Origin: Gorsachius magnificus
Lineage: Eukaryota > Chordata > Aves > Pelecaniformes > Ardeidae
NCBI GenBank assembly: GCA_034008185.1
Contig: CM067081.1
Span: forward strand, 32,238,806 to 32,302,805
Length of the DNA stretch: 64,000 bases
Direction of reading: 5' to 3'
Position numbers and translations under genes: made by a program. Each line of letters opens with the position of its first letter. Positions within the stretch are counted from its first letter, which is position 1. The notes beneath the pieces are model-generated. The model did no database searches, was not told where the DNA came from, and was given only the letters and a program-made list of their open reading frames with translations. Of this stretch, positions 12,325 through 24,900 are shown in pieces.

Positions 12325-12466
12325 TACAATCGTTTAGGTTGGAAAAGACCTTCAAGATCATAGAGTCCAACCCTTAACCTAACCCTGCCATCCCACCACT
12401 AAACCATGTCCCTAAGCACCTCATCTGCCTGTCTTTTAAATACTTCCAGGGATGGGGACTTGACAT
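12325..12466 (-). repeat. CR1 LINE 3' fragment
   Basis: Reads aatcatacaatcgtttaggt, then tggaaaagacc, then the block ccaccactaaaccatgtccc and agggatggggactt. This is the complement of a CR1 3' end of the same subfamily as the copy at 61.6 kb. It breaks off into an A-run at 12470. Confidence 0.88.
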
Positions 12467-13290
12467 GACCAAAAAAAAAAAAGATGCTTGTGCCTGTTCC
12501 TCTCCATAGAAATCTTTAGTAAAAGGTGAAAGATTTATATGATTTGAAGAGAAACCACCTGGTTAAGGTAAAGGTGCTTCATTCGAAGAGTGAGGAAACA
12601 CAGAATCTGTACTTACGTCAATCAGAAACCTGCACGGTGACGGGAAGGCTGCGTACTGTGACCTACAGCCACTGGCCCCTACCGCCCGTTTCCATGGGGA
12701 TGGGAGAAGGGCAAAGCAGCCTGGCACAGCCCTGCCACGCTGGGTCACTAGAATGCAGAAATCATCAGGTTTTTATTTGCTAAAGCCAAAGCCTGCAGGA
12801 TGATCTCTGCAGGAGGGCAGGGAGCCAGGGGGAGGGGAAAAAAAAACAAAGTGGGAAGGAGTGAGAATGACTCTCAGAGGGTGATGTGAGCAGGGGCAAA
12901 CGGGCTGGAATCTCCCCTCTCCCTGAGCCAAGCCCCCAGCTCCCCCCTCCTGTTAATTAAGTTGGGGCAGTCAATTCAAGGGCTGCTGGTCACCGCCTGA
13001 AGCAACAGGAGCAGCAAAGCTGCAGGAAGCGCCACCGAAGCCCCCACCCAGCCGTGGCGGGCTGGATGCGATCCCTGGTCCGGCTGCCACATCCCTTTAT
13101 TCGAGTCACATCATCCTCCCCAAGCCCTCATCCAGCATATCCCCAGCGTTAAGCTCTCCGAACACCACCTCTTTCCCAAGAAACTGTCAGGGGGCACGGG
13201 GGTAGCGATTAAAGGGTTTCTACAAATCATATAGTTTTAGTTGTAACTAGGGTAAAGGTGCCCTATATACATTATGTTCACTGCTTAGGG
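12467..13290. other. Intergenic spacer between the ESD and LRCH1 tails
   Basis: No gene seen. GC content drops sharply near 13.2 kb, where the likely LRCH1 3'UTR begins. Confidence 0.4.
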
Positions 13291-13313
13291 TGGTATAGAT
13301 TCGCCATGCATGG

Positions 13314-13319
13314 TTTATT
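13314..13319 (-). terminator. LRCH1: Candidate distal LRCH1 poly(A) signal (AATAAA on - strand)
   Basis: The reverse complement of tttatt gives AATAAA in the context gtgcAATAAAcc. It sits at the left end of a 2.5-kb AT-rich block that directly follows the distal LRCH1 stop codon, and at the point where composition changes to GC-richer intergenic DNA. Other - strand hexamers at 13420-13425 and 14908-14913 could be used instead. Position inferred. Confidence 0.45.
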
Positions 13320-14196
13320 GCACATATAAATAGTATACAAAGGTTCATGAAGATTCTCTTTTTAGCCATACAGGTTAAGACTGCGTAAAAAAAGCTGTAT
13401 TACAAAATATTTAGAGCTATTTATTTACAGCCAACCTCAAGCAAATACTGAAAGACGCTGTCAGGAGAAAAAACAAGATTTTAATTATGAAAAACCAAGA
13501 TTTGTCAAAATAATAATTACAAAGCTTCATGTTGCCATATATACATTGTAAAAAAATACTCAGGAAACCTGCATTTTATCCCTCAGGATGCAGAAATCAA
13601 TATTCCTATTTTTATACTCGATCTTTGAATGCTTCTAAAATTTGATAAACTCTGACTTGAAAACTTAATTTTCTTTACATTGCTCGTGCTTTTTTGACAA
13701 AACAGATATTTGTGCAGCTCTGTAAAATATTAAAATACATTTTAATTTAGTGTTAAAGTGCGCAGTACATTTTATAGGAAACAGTATGCTAGCTGCCAAT
13801 CAATCACAATTTAAGTCAATGTTCCCTCTGTAAAATAAACGCGTTTGCTTTGGTTGAAGTAACTGGATATTCCGTGTGCATACCCTATGGCTCATTGGCT
13901 GCGAGTCCGCCTTCCTCCTCCTAACGCGCTGCTGTCAATAGGCACCAGCACATGGGCAAGCTGCGGTGTTGAAGCGCCTAAGTCTGCATCCAAACACAGT
14001 CTTAACGACTAAAAAAAAAAAATCTGCTATTGGGACAACGGTAGTTTTAATCGCAGCGCCTGCGAACGCGGCTGTAGCTTTGCCCGGATACGTAGTATTG
14101 ACAAGTATGCATCATTCTTCCAGAAAGTCTTTATCCAATAGTTCTCTCCACATTCTCTTGCTTAAATATTTGCTTCTCCCACCACGCGTCGCCTCC

Positions 14197-14225
14197 TTTT
14201 ATTTATTTATTTATTTATTTATTTT
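14197..14225. repeat. (TTTA)n microsatellite
   Basis: About seven uninterrupted tetranucleotide units lie inside the putative LRCH1 3'UTR. On the transcript strand they read TAAA repeats and so contain overlapping AATAAA hexamers. Confidence 0.9.
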
Positions 14226-15808
14226 GCATTTCGCACTACCTGCTCGCGTGCACCACCGACCCTTTTCACCACATGCAGCTTTCCCGTCCTCCTTGCCGAA
14301 GCTACATCCCTAGCTTCCGGTATGACAGAAAAATGGATGTCTCCAATACTGTGAGAGTCGCCGCGCTGGAACTTTTCGATCTAAAACCTGTGATGTTTTA
14401 ATAATAAATTAATGCTTTTTAAAAAAAAAAAAATCTCTTCCAAAAATTTAAAGCAGTGATAAGAAAGAGCGCCTTATTTCCTATTGCTGATGTGGGATTA
14501 GAGGTCTGATCCTGCAAACGTTCCCTAGGGAATGTCACGCTTAATTCTGTGGGAAAACGATGGAGACTGCAAGGAGAAGCACTGTACCCAGGCAGGTTGG
14601 AGCTGGAGGATCAGGTCTCTGAGACTGCCTTTGGCAATTTTAATAATTTCATCTCCTCTCGAAGGAATCACGGAAGAAAACAAAATTTTTTGGCTACCCG
14701 GTAAATCTTCTCCTTAAAATGTTCTTGTGCTATTTTGTATCGCTTGTTTCTGTAGTGCTGTAGTCTTTACAAGAAATCAAGTTGCAGTGCAAAATTGTAT
14801 TTCAAGACACAATTTCAAGATCCTAATGCTCATCATTCATTTTTGTTGTGGTAAAAGTTAAATGTCTTGTGCATAGTAAAATAAGCAATCAAAAATACTT
14901 GTTCACATTTATTTTTCAAGTTTACATCTTTTTTTTTTTTTTTTTTTTAAACATCTATATACAAATAAAATGGGTGTGCTCTCAGTTTCAGCCAATTTAG
15001 TCTGGTGGGGGGAAAAGTGCTACTGGAATGTAGGAAACTCAATGGAATGCAGACAACTCTTCTACCAATGTTCCACAAATTCAAGAAATAACGACTGCCA
15101 TTCCAGCTAGCTCTTCTTTTAATCAAAGCACCTATTTTGTTTGCTTTTTATCTTGCATATTAGAAAATACAATTTACGGAGGTCTAGAGCTACTGCACAC
15201 CAAGTAGAATAAAAAATAACTAAATATTTATATTAAAATAAAGTGTTTAACCACAAAAAAGCAGTAATAAAATACAGTTTCCTAATTTACAGTTTGCATC
15301 CAAAGGATGAATAACAACTCACTAATAAATAATATTTATATAAATATTTTATGTCAGGATATTTTTGAAAGGCCATAGCCTGAAGCAACTGCAGAAAAAC
15401 CTAATGTGGTGGAAGTCTGAATCGCTCGCCCTCCTCCCCGCCCCCCAAATGATTACAATGATCATCTTAAGTTTCAGAAGATGAAGGTATCTTGCTGCAA
15501 GACAGCTGTGTACTCCACACATTTGTAAGTGGCAGAGAGGTGGCTGTTTTAGTAAGGACAGTACAAAGTGAGCTATAAAAGCAGTGAAGTGCCAATTTGC
15601 TCTATAAAACGTTTCTGTTTCTGGTTTGTAGTTCGACGCGCACGTACAGTCTACAAGGTGATCTTAAAATCAGAAGTGTAAGAATACTCTTGGAGCACTG
15701 GGGTTTGGGTTTGGGTTTTTTTTTTTTTTCCAATGCAGTTTGAAAAGATGGGCAGTGTTTTGATTCTTTGATGGCACAGTAGAGCTGGTAACAGCAGAGA
15801 GAGCAGTT

Positions 15809-15922
15809 TCATGTGAACAAAGCTTGTTTCACTGTGGTTACATCTAGCAATGCTTGAACTGTTATGCTCACTTTTACCAAGCCCTTTTCTTCTAGGATGT
15901 GATGTGGTAGGCAGAGCTTCTC
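15809..15922 (-). CDS. LRCH1: LRCH1 distal alternative terminal exon: soluble C-terminus
   Basis: The acceptor is tctttgtctctttctag, with an excellent pyrimidine tract. Joined in phase 0 to exon 33179-33256 it reads EKLCLPHHILEEKGLVKV, then SITVQALLDVT, ending VKQALFT and TGA at 15809-15811. The block LCLPxHILEEKGLxxVxxTVQALL is the normal CH-domain ending of LRCH2, LRCH3 and LRCH4, which makes the call strong despite the 9.3-kb distance from the proximal exon. It carries no membrane helix. Confidence 0.88.
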   Translation of the reverse strand, partial: EKLCLPHHILEEKGLVKVSITVQALLDVTTVKQALFT

Positions 15923-18900
15923 CTAGAAAGAGACAAAGAAAGGGGTAAAGGTTAGGATATTCAGTACTTGCTTGCAAAACTTTGCTTTATGTGAACACGG
16001 TTGGCCACACAAAGCCCAACAGGAAGGAGCCGTTTCCTACTTTTAATTAAAAAAAAACTTCCTGTGATTTTGACAGAAAGTCTCTGATTTTGCTCTCATT
16101 AAACCTATGAATTAGCGAGAGATCTGTTAATATTCTGGGCCTTGGAAACCAACCTGTGTTAGTTCTGTGGTCATGACCATATGTAAACATCTTAACTAAA
16201 AGTGAGGGCCAGCAAGTACAGCATGGCGGAACACAGCGAGACAACCTGGCCTTTGCCCGTTCATACGTATGAGTGAGTTTGGGGACAGAAATCTGGTTTT
16301 ATCGGTCAAAAAAAGTTCTAGCACTGAGCTCTAGGACAGGTAGGCCCTGGTCCCAGGATACGCACCTCGAAAGCCGCCCGTTCGCGTTTACAGAAAAACG
16401 TGCGCACTGCTGCGCGTTCAATGGGCCAAGCGTTGTGTTCTGAGTAATTAGCAGCTTATTGTGAAATATCCAGGAATCACAACTTTATTCACCATAAGGA
16501 CACAGCAATTGTGGCCAGGATGAAACCCTACTGGCTGTCACACCAGAAGACAGTCAGTAAATACTGTGTCTCCTACAGGTAACGAGAACCCCCCCACCAG
16601 TGAGTAATTACCGAAAGCGTGGCTTAGAGAGGTAGCCTTGTGTCATGACTGGCTCTCTCTTTTAAAAGAAGTTTTTCTTAATGTAACTGGCTATTCCTGC
16701 TAATGAAATCCATGAAATTATGAAATCAGGCAGCAGGTTTATAAAAAAAATATAAATAAATGTAAAGGCTGGACTACATCACATAAACCATAATTACAGC
16801 TGCGAGACTTACTGCCACAACACAGAAGCCAGAAGTGTAAGCGGGATGACAAAAATATACAGATAGAAAAAACCCAAACAACGCTATTAAAGACAAGCAC
16901 ACGGAAGTGGTGTCTGCTCACAAAGTCCTTGAACTGTGCGTGTCAGATTGCTTTAGGCACGAAAAGGCACCCTCTGTGTGATCTAACTTCCCGTTCCTTC
17001 CCCAAGCATCTGTACGTGACCATCAGCAGGCACGGGACATTGATTTTTTAGAAAGAGAGGGCTTGTTTGGATATTCTCAGCATTGAAATCTCTTAGCTGT
17101 TCAATAACTTTCAGCTTCTAAAACCACTGATGCATTTGAGATTGTATTTTAATCAACTGCCTGTCTGCTGCTGAATATCCTTCTTGGTTCTGTAATGTCA
17201 ACTGAGTGTCTCCTGTTTTATCTCTATGCAATTCCTGGTCCCCTGTCACACTTCCTCACATTCACATTGATCGTATCTCCAATTTAAACGTCACTTCTCT
17301 CTTCAACCTCTCTTCTCACGACACATTTGGGTCAGCTCTAGCCCCTTCCCTGACCCCTATGAACCCTCAAAACTAAACAGAATATTCAGGATGATGGAAC
17401 TGGAACCGGTACATACAAGAACAATTAATACAGTTTTTATCATGTTATGCGCCTATGTTGAACTGCTTTTATCTACTTCTGCCGTTGTCCAGCCTTTGCT
17501 CAGGAAACCTCCTCCAGCAGGCCCACAGGTCCATCAGAGTGGTGCCAGTATGAAACAGCTGCTCCACTTCTTTTGGTGTTTATGCCTTTGTTCATGAATA
17601 TTTCCTTTATGCACAACCAACACTTTGCGTGCTAAAATTTTTGTGAAGTTCCTCATGCCCCACTCCAGCCTCAAGGAGAGAAAAACTGCAAAATGTACTT
17701 ATTAAATACTGAACCAAAAAAGGGAGATCCAAACTTTATTCACAATCGTGGCATCCGATACTGATAACTGTAATTTACCTGCGTTTTATGTTTACATTTT
17801 ATATTTACTACTTAAGATATTTTAATATTTATTATGTTATGTTCAAAAGATTTTTTTTTAAACTTAATTTGTGGTTTGTTTGGGGTTTTTTTTTGTGTTT
17901 TTCTTTTTTGTTGTTTGTGGGTGGGTTTTTTTTGTTTGGTGGGGGTTTTTTTTGGTTTTTTTGGGTTATTTTTTGTTTTGTTTTGTTTTTTTTTAAGGTT
18001 TGCAGTTATAGCCCAGAACACCAAACAAATCCTGTGGATTCCTTCTGCACACACAGGTCCAAGAAACAATTTCAAATGGGTAATTTTCAAGGAGCTTGGC
18101 TGCGTGGCTCTGCAAGAAAGGAACAACCTACATTTCTCCACATGGAAGATGCTGCAACATTCTGGCCATCTGCTAACGCTGGGTTTCCACTTCCATCGTG
18201 GACTTTGTGGATTCTGATTCACATTGACCAAACAGCTGCAGCAAATTTTTATCTATATCTATATCTAAAAATATATTTTAGCATGCAAACTCCTAAATTG
18301 ATACCTGATTAGCACCAGAGCTAAAAAAGAAGGTAGAGAGAGCAATATCAAATAAAAGGGGAAAAAAACCCCAACCCCCAATATATTTCTATTTCAAATG
18401 TGGTTTTTTGGTTTGTGGTGTTTGTTTTTTTGTTTGGTGGTTTTTTTTTTTTGTTTGTTTTTTTTTTTTTTTTTTTTTTTACGAAAAATATTTTGTCAAT
18501 CTAATGTCAATCTTGGGACACAGTTCATATAAAAATCTACACCTTACAGCACTCAGAACTATTCTGTCCTGCTGTCTTGCTAGGAATTTTGCCATTGTTT
18601 ATAAGCGCATTTTCACTAAAAGCATAAAGGAGTGCATGCCCCATTTCATATAAAACCCCCATCCAATATAATTTTTCTCCTTTTAAAGACAATGCATTAT
18701 CTAATTCTTTAAATACAGTATAGTAATCCAGTTTGCATACAGCAACCTCTCTCCCCCTGCTGTATTTACAAGATGCATACTCAAATAAGGAATGCTATTA
18801 AGGAGGTCTATAAAAACCAGGACTGTACAACTGTGTTCTAGGAGCGAGGTGTTTCACAGCATGGCACTTTTTTATATTGTACATCATTCTTCATTCTGCA

Positions 18901-21900
18901 ATCAACGGCCTTCCCTTATTAAGCAGAAGGTGGAACTTGGTTAATATTTTATAAGTCTGCAGTTACAACATGTGGCTGCAACGAGCTTTCTAGAACTGAC
19001 AACGAGACCTAAGCCGTCTCCTAAAAGTGACAAACTTCATCTTAATGTGTCATGAATCAATTCCCTTATCTAAGCCCTAATTGCTACCTTCAAAGCTTTG
19101 TAAATGGCTTTCATCGACCCCGCCTCACGTACTTTCCAAATCCTAGCTTCAGAGTAATATATTTAACTCTTCTAGGAATAAGAAAAATCAAATCCTGCCA
19201 TGGATGGAATCCAGAGTGCACTGATCACCAGCTCAGCTTTCTGCATAGAGCAGTTACCTCGGGCCAAGACCCCAGGCATCTTAGTGCTTACGTTCAGCCC
19301 CTGTCCTGGCAGCACAGTCCATATTCCATTCCTCACCCTCTAACCCACTACAATTGCTGTCTGGAAACCACTGACAGTTGAGCTGTGAAGCTGCAAGCCA
19401 CGAAGATTTCAAAACTTTTCTTGAATCCTGGCATTTTGAGACAAGAAGCCTGACCAACCAAGAGAAGAACTCACCCCTGACTCTGAGGAGGCTCAACCTC
19501 ACTCGCTTCTCCCCACCTTTGTTCAGATTTCTGTCCCTTTTACATTAGCATCAAACCTGCAACGCTTCAATATAGTAGTAGGAATCGCCTCTCTAAAGAT
19601 ACCCCTGTTGAAACCATCACTGAACAAGACCCAGAAAGACAGACAGAAGAACCGGCTACTGATTCTCAAGACCAGTCTAAAAAATCTTTAAAAGCAATTG
19701 TGCCACTCTACTCATAGCAGCATGAATATATCTACTACAAAAATTAAGATCTAAATTTTTAATATTTTTTTTTTTCTCCCTAAGAACAGAGGAACTTAAT
19801 TACTTGTCACAAGCAAACAACTTTCTACAGGCACACAGCCATTAAGAACGGCTAAAGGTGTTTTCCAAACTCCTCATGAAGCAAAAGAACTCCTTTGGAT
19901 GGGAAAAAGAAAACCTACCACAAAAAGGAGGCAGCAGCCAGGCGGCTGAGCCACAAACCAACACAACACAAAAGGACAGTGCGACGGATGTACCCACAAA
20001 CACACAACACATGCACGTGCTTGCCAGAGCAAGCTTCTAATCCTAGAACAAAACGTCCAACTTAGACGGTGTAGAAGAAAACCAGGAATAGACAGGGACA
20101 CTGATCCCACAGGGATCCGTGACATGCTACACATACAGATCTATTTTCTTTGACATCAGATGACTTCAAAGTCAAGACAACTGCTTGAACTGGTTTATGC
20201 TAGGGTAAGCAACTTGGCAATTCAGAGACAGTAAGTATTTATCAAAAAAGTAATTCTTGCCATTATATCATATAGGCAAGTAGTGAAATGACTGCGTCTT
20301 AACAACAGCAGGGCCCAACTGTATTTGTTAGCAAAAATACAGAGAAATGGAATTCTACAGTTTGGCAAGAGCCTTTCTCTTTCTTCCTTTAATTTGTAGA
20401 ATATGATCATTCAGATCTACAGGGGAAAAATAAAATAGTCATAAAACAATGAAATACTGGAACGTGTAAGTTTCTACAAGGACAAATTAAAAAAAATAAA
20501 TCCATGTAATGCCCATCATTTAATGTTTGGAGCCAACTACTCCGATATGGAAAATCACTACAAGAAACACCAGGGCCTTACATTTAAGCAAACTTATGTC
20601 AAATATACAAAACCTTGAAATTTTGTTAGGCCAAGTTTTCTTTCTAAAGAGCTTAAAAAACTATAGCAAATATTTACTTTTTCACATATCTAAGGCAATT
20701 TGAAATTACATCTTTTTATATGTATTTTCCATATCCACTATTACTGTTGGTGTCTGTATGCGTCCAGATGCCCTGAAGTTACCATTTGAAATACAAAAGA
20801 AAAGAGCAGAAGATAAAAAAGCACAGTAATTCAGGCTATGGGTATATTTCATAATGTTTTTCTTTTAATTTCCCATGGAAAGACTGGTATGTTTTGTAAA
20901 GTATACACTTCCATCCAGATTTGACGAAGCAAAAAAAAAACAAACCCAGACCTTCAATACTGCAGCTGTAATTCTGTATTTGGAGTCATAGCCAGTTAGG
21001 TGTCTAAATACGTGCAACTTCTGAACATGTAATAAATTGCAAACATTTACAAAACTGTATTTGCAGATAGTGGGCTTCAGACCCTTCTACAAATTCTGGC
21101 CTTGAGCCGTAAAATTATAAAATTAGACCATATATTTTGCCCAAATGCCTCACAGTTTCATTCTAACATGCTTAGAAAACAGTGACCTGAAACTGCAAGG
21201 AACAAAAATACAGACACACACATGTGGAACAGTAAGAGAAAATGTATACTTACAGGGGAAATATCAATTATACCATAACTTTGTACACTGAATTCTGAGA
21301 GATGAAGTGAAGGAATGAGAGTGTTTTGTATCATTCAAGTAGCATGGGTCATTACCTTGAAGTATTTTTATACTGCTCTTTCTGCATAATGCAGCTCATG
21401 TGCTAGAAATGAAAGAAATGGCAAAGGTTCACAAAACCTGCTCTACCCTTTTTTCTAAGTCTGTGTATATGACTGCTTTCATTTTTTTGTAACAGGAGTA
21501 AAATGCCAAGAATAATTCTTTTTGTGAAACACAATTATGTGGCAATAATGTGGAAAATTATCAATGTCTCTGGAGTCCAGAAAACTGGACTGAGTATTTG
21601 CTCGGGTCTAATTCAATCCCCATTCACAATAAGCAGAGCCTTTCAGAAAACTGATTAGGAACACCATGGGATCCATACACAGCTTTCCGTTGAAAAAGTT
21701 TGTTAATATACATCGGAAGAAAGAGGCATCTGAAGGACTACTACACTGCACTTGAAAACATTTATCTGTTTTCTGGCTCAAGGAAAAAGCAAGCCAAACC
21801 CTCACATCAAAATGCCCCTTGTAATCCAGTGCAAACACATTTTACCTGCACGCATATTAAATTCATTCATTACAGTTTGTATTTATTACTTTACTGCAGC

Positions 21901-24900
21901 AGGGATGACAGGACTTCCACAGTGCAGACTGAAGAAGACCAATTTATGAAGAAATCACAGTTTGAAAATCTCTGATGACCACTGCAATGGAAAAAACTGA
22001 ATGGGGAAACAAATGGAGGAGCAAATATAATTCATGTTATCAATGAATATGTGGGTGAACTACAGCATACATTGCTTTTAAACCTGAGGTCATCAACTTA
22101 ATCACATGACTGGCTGCGAGCAGTAAGTACCAACTGCATATAACTGAATGTTTCAATATTGGGATCTCCTCAGAGGTCAAGAACCACCAGTCAGTTGAAC
22201 TGTTAAGTTTCCCAAGTACTAAAGCCAAAGGAACAGCAGCACAGAAAGAGGACTCTGAATTTAGCAGAGAGCTCATGTTTTAGCTTCCACCTCCCCATTT
22301 AGTGGGAGAATTACTGGCTTCAGGGATGGGCAGACAGACGTTTTTCACATTTGCATTATGTTTGAAATATATTTTGAGAAAATTACTATATTCACACTTA
22401 GAGAAATGTAAGGCTACATTTCACTATTCCTTTCCCTGTAAGATTTATGTATATTTGAAGTATTATCAATAACACCCATGAAAACATACAAAGCCAGATA
22501 AGCTTCGTGTATGGTAGTAAGGCTGTGCTTGTCGTGAAGCGAGTATCGTCATCTTTCACAGCCTGGTTCAAAATGGCTTGAACTTCACAACTACAAGGAA
22601 GTGCTTATAACGTTACATTTTAATTCCTGTATATTGTCATAGTTGAGAACAGTGAGGAAATGTACTCTAAATAACTAAAAGACAACTCTGCATGGTAAGC
22701 ATACGTAAAATTAAAACTTTGGACAAGTTTGAGAGTTACGTATCCTTATTGCTAGGTTACTTTTGGTTGGTCTCCATCAGCACAACTCAACAACTGAACA
22801 ATATTTGCATTTCTAACCCAGTGTCTAGTCTGATGAAACACTCAAAAACACTTGAAGACATGAACTTCCATTTCTGCACGCTGGAAACACAAAACACACT
22901 GATCTGCTACTTCTCTTACCTCCCTCCCAAAGCTACTGGATACAGTGGATAATCAAACATAACATGAGACAAGGAGACAGATGTGCACTACAGGATGGTA
23001 GCAACAACTTTCACCACCTGATTTTCTAATTTCAAAAAATGTTAAAATATACTCATACACATAGATCGTTACTATATAAGGAGCGCACAACACAAAGCAC
23101 TGACAGGAGACCCGTTTACCACTTACAGCAGCAGGAGTAAAATCCCAGCCCTAGAGAAGACATCACCAACACTGGATTATAAAGAATCATACAATTAATG
23201 GATTCTGGACCGATTCAAGCTTTATGTCACTTTCTCAGGTTCACTACGAAAGCAACATTGTTAAAACAAGACAACCAAAATCAGGATGGAGAGCTGCTGA
23301 AAGTGGAAGCTTAAATGTCAAGCTCCGACTGAGCAAGCAAGTGTCCACTGTCGTCATCACTGAAACTAGGCACACAGTTATGAGACAAGCCTGTGCAGGA
23401 TGAGGGCACAATTCTACAGCTACGCACCCAAATAACTAGTACCTTTTACTCAAGTATAAAGAATCTAAGAAGCACTCACTGAACTCATGCCCGGTCACAG
23501 AAGACACTCTTTAAAATAAAGAGTTGTTTTATGTATGCACTGGGAGCTGCTAGACACTAAACCCTTTAAAAAAATTGGATATATGCATCATCTGAAATTA
23601 ATTTTCCATCTTAAAATACATATCTAATTATACATTCCATTCTTTTTCTATATGTATGTATGTATATATATAAGCCCTGGAAACCAGGAACAGAACTGCA
23701 TTTAGAAGTTTTTTAATAAAATTTTGCAAGTATCTATGGAATGGGGATGTTTATAGTATAGCACTAAATCATAACCATATGGCCAGAATAAATCAGTAAC
23801 ATACAAGTACATATGCTAGTTATCCTCTAAAAGTCTATAGATCATTTTTAATATACTAGGCAGTGAGAAATGAATGTAGTTATTTCACAGACATGAAACT
23901 GAGGTCCTTTGGTTAGCTAGCCTGAGACTGAATTACTAATTTGGTCAACAGCATCTAGGCCAATAACATCAATATAGGTTTATATTCGAGGTTTTATATT
24001 TTTCAATCAATTTTCATTGGTATATTTCATGTTTATAAGGGATAAACTGAAAAAACACCTCTCTTATTCAAGTTTTACAATAGATGAACAGAACACAGGA
24101 CTGAAAGGGCAATGGCGGTCACCAGTCCAGCAACTCTAACCGTAGGCAGAGTTCAAACGTACCAAAATGCCTCTTGGCTAATCTTTGTCTAATCTATTCT
24201 TTAAAACCTCCTAGGATGGAAAATCTAGAGTCTTCCTAGATGATTTATTTTCCTAGCTACCTTGTCTTTGTTACATTTATTACACAAACAAACAAACATT
24301 ACCTGCATTTTCACAGGTGATGAAACAGACAAGATAGTGACGTGACTTGCTTGACGTCACACATAAGAATGGCAGATACAGGAATCTAACAGCTTATTCT
24401 CAAACTGTCTTATTGTATCACACTGTACTCCACGTTCTTCATCCTGAAACATTCTTAAGTCCCTGGCTTATTATGGGTTACTCATACACACTACTAATTT
24501 ACAGTCATCTTCGAGGTGTAACATAGCAAGTGTTTAAAAGCAGTTCAACACTGCTTTGTGTGACAGAAGAAAAAGATTAGTCTATGGAATCTGGAGGAAA
24601 ACAAAATGTAAGTAGGAAAACATAACTACTCCAGTAAGGAATTTAATTGGAACAGTAGAGCCGACCAACAGTCTTTAAAGTTACAGCACTCTTGTAATCT
24701 AAAGGATTAAAAAAATAACAATGATTTGAAAGAGTTCTCCAAGTGCTCTTAACACAATGTATGTTGAGATAACTGGCACCAACTCAGACCGTACTATCAT
24801 CTGTTGAAGTGCCACCTCGGTTGCTTCAATACCTGCAGCATTCTTGGATTTCCACAAAAAGTAAGAGGCTCAGTTCTGGTTAGCTTGTGATACACATCTA

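Larger units (their letters stand above)
13290..15808 (-). other. LRCH1: Probable 3'UTR of the distal LRCH1 isoform
   Basis: AT-rich sequence follows the TGA at 15809-15811 without any further splice signal that I recognise. It holds a (TTTA)n microsatellite at 14197-14225, a poly-T run at 14929-14948 and another at 15717-15730, together with several AATAAA hexamers on the - strand. The extent is inferred from composition and the hexamer at 13314. Confidence 0.5.
15923..24240 (-). other. LRCH1: Sequence between the two LRCH1 terminal exons
   Basis: For the distal isoform this is intron; for the proximal one it is post-poly(A) or extended 3'UTR. No other exon was recognised. It contains two T/G-rich low-complexity blocks (17857-17997 and 18402-18480). 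Confidence 0.5.

Noticed and set aside
13966..14313. Open frame of 115 codons on the + strand
   Set aside because: It runs through an A-run and the (TTTA)n microsatellite within the probable LRCH1 3'UTR, with no coding signature.
15651..15977. Open frame of 108 codons on the - strand
   Set aside because: It overlaps the distal LRCH1 terminal exon but is in the wrong frame; the phase-0 frame gives the LRCH family ending.
17788..18312. Open frame of 174 codons, + strand, with 139 codons antisense
   Set aside because: Both are produced by the T/G low-complexity tract (Phe/Gly/Leu or Lys/Pro runs) and have no splice or family support.
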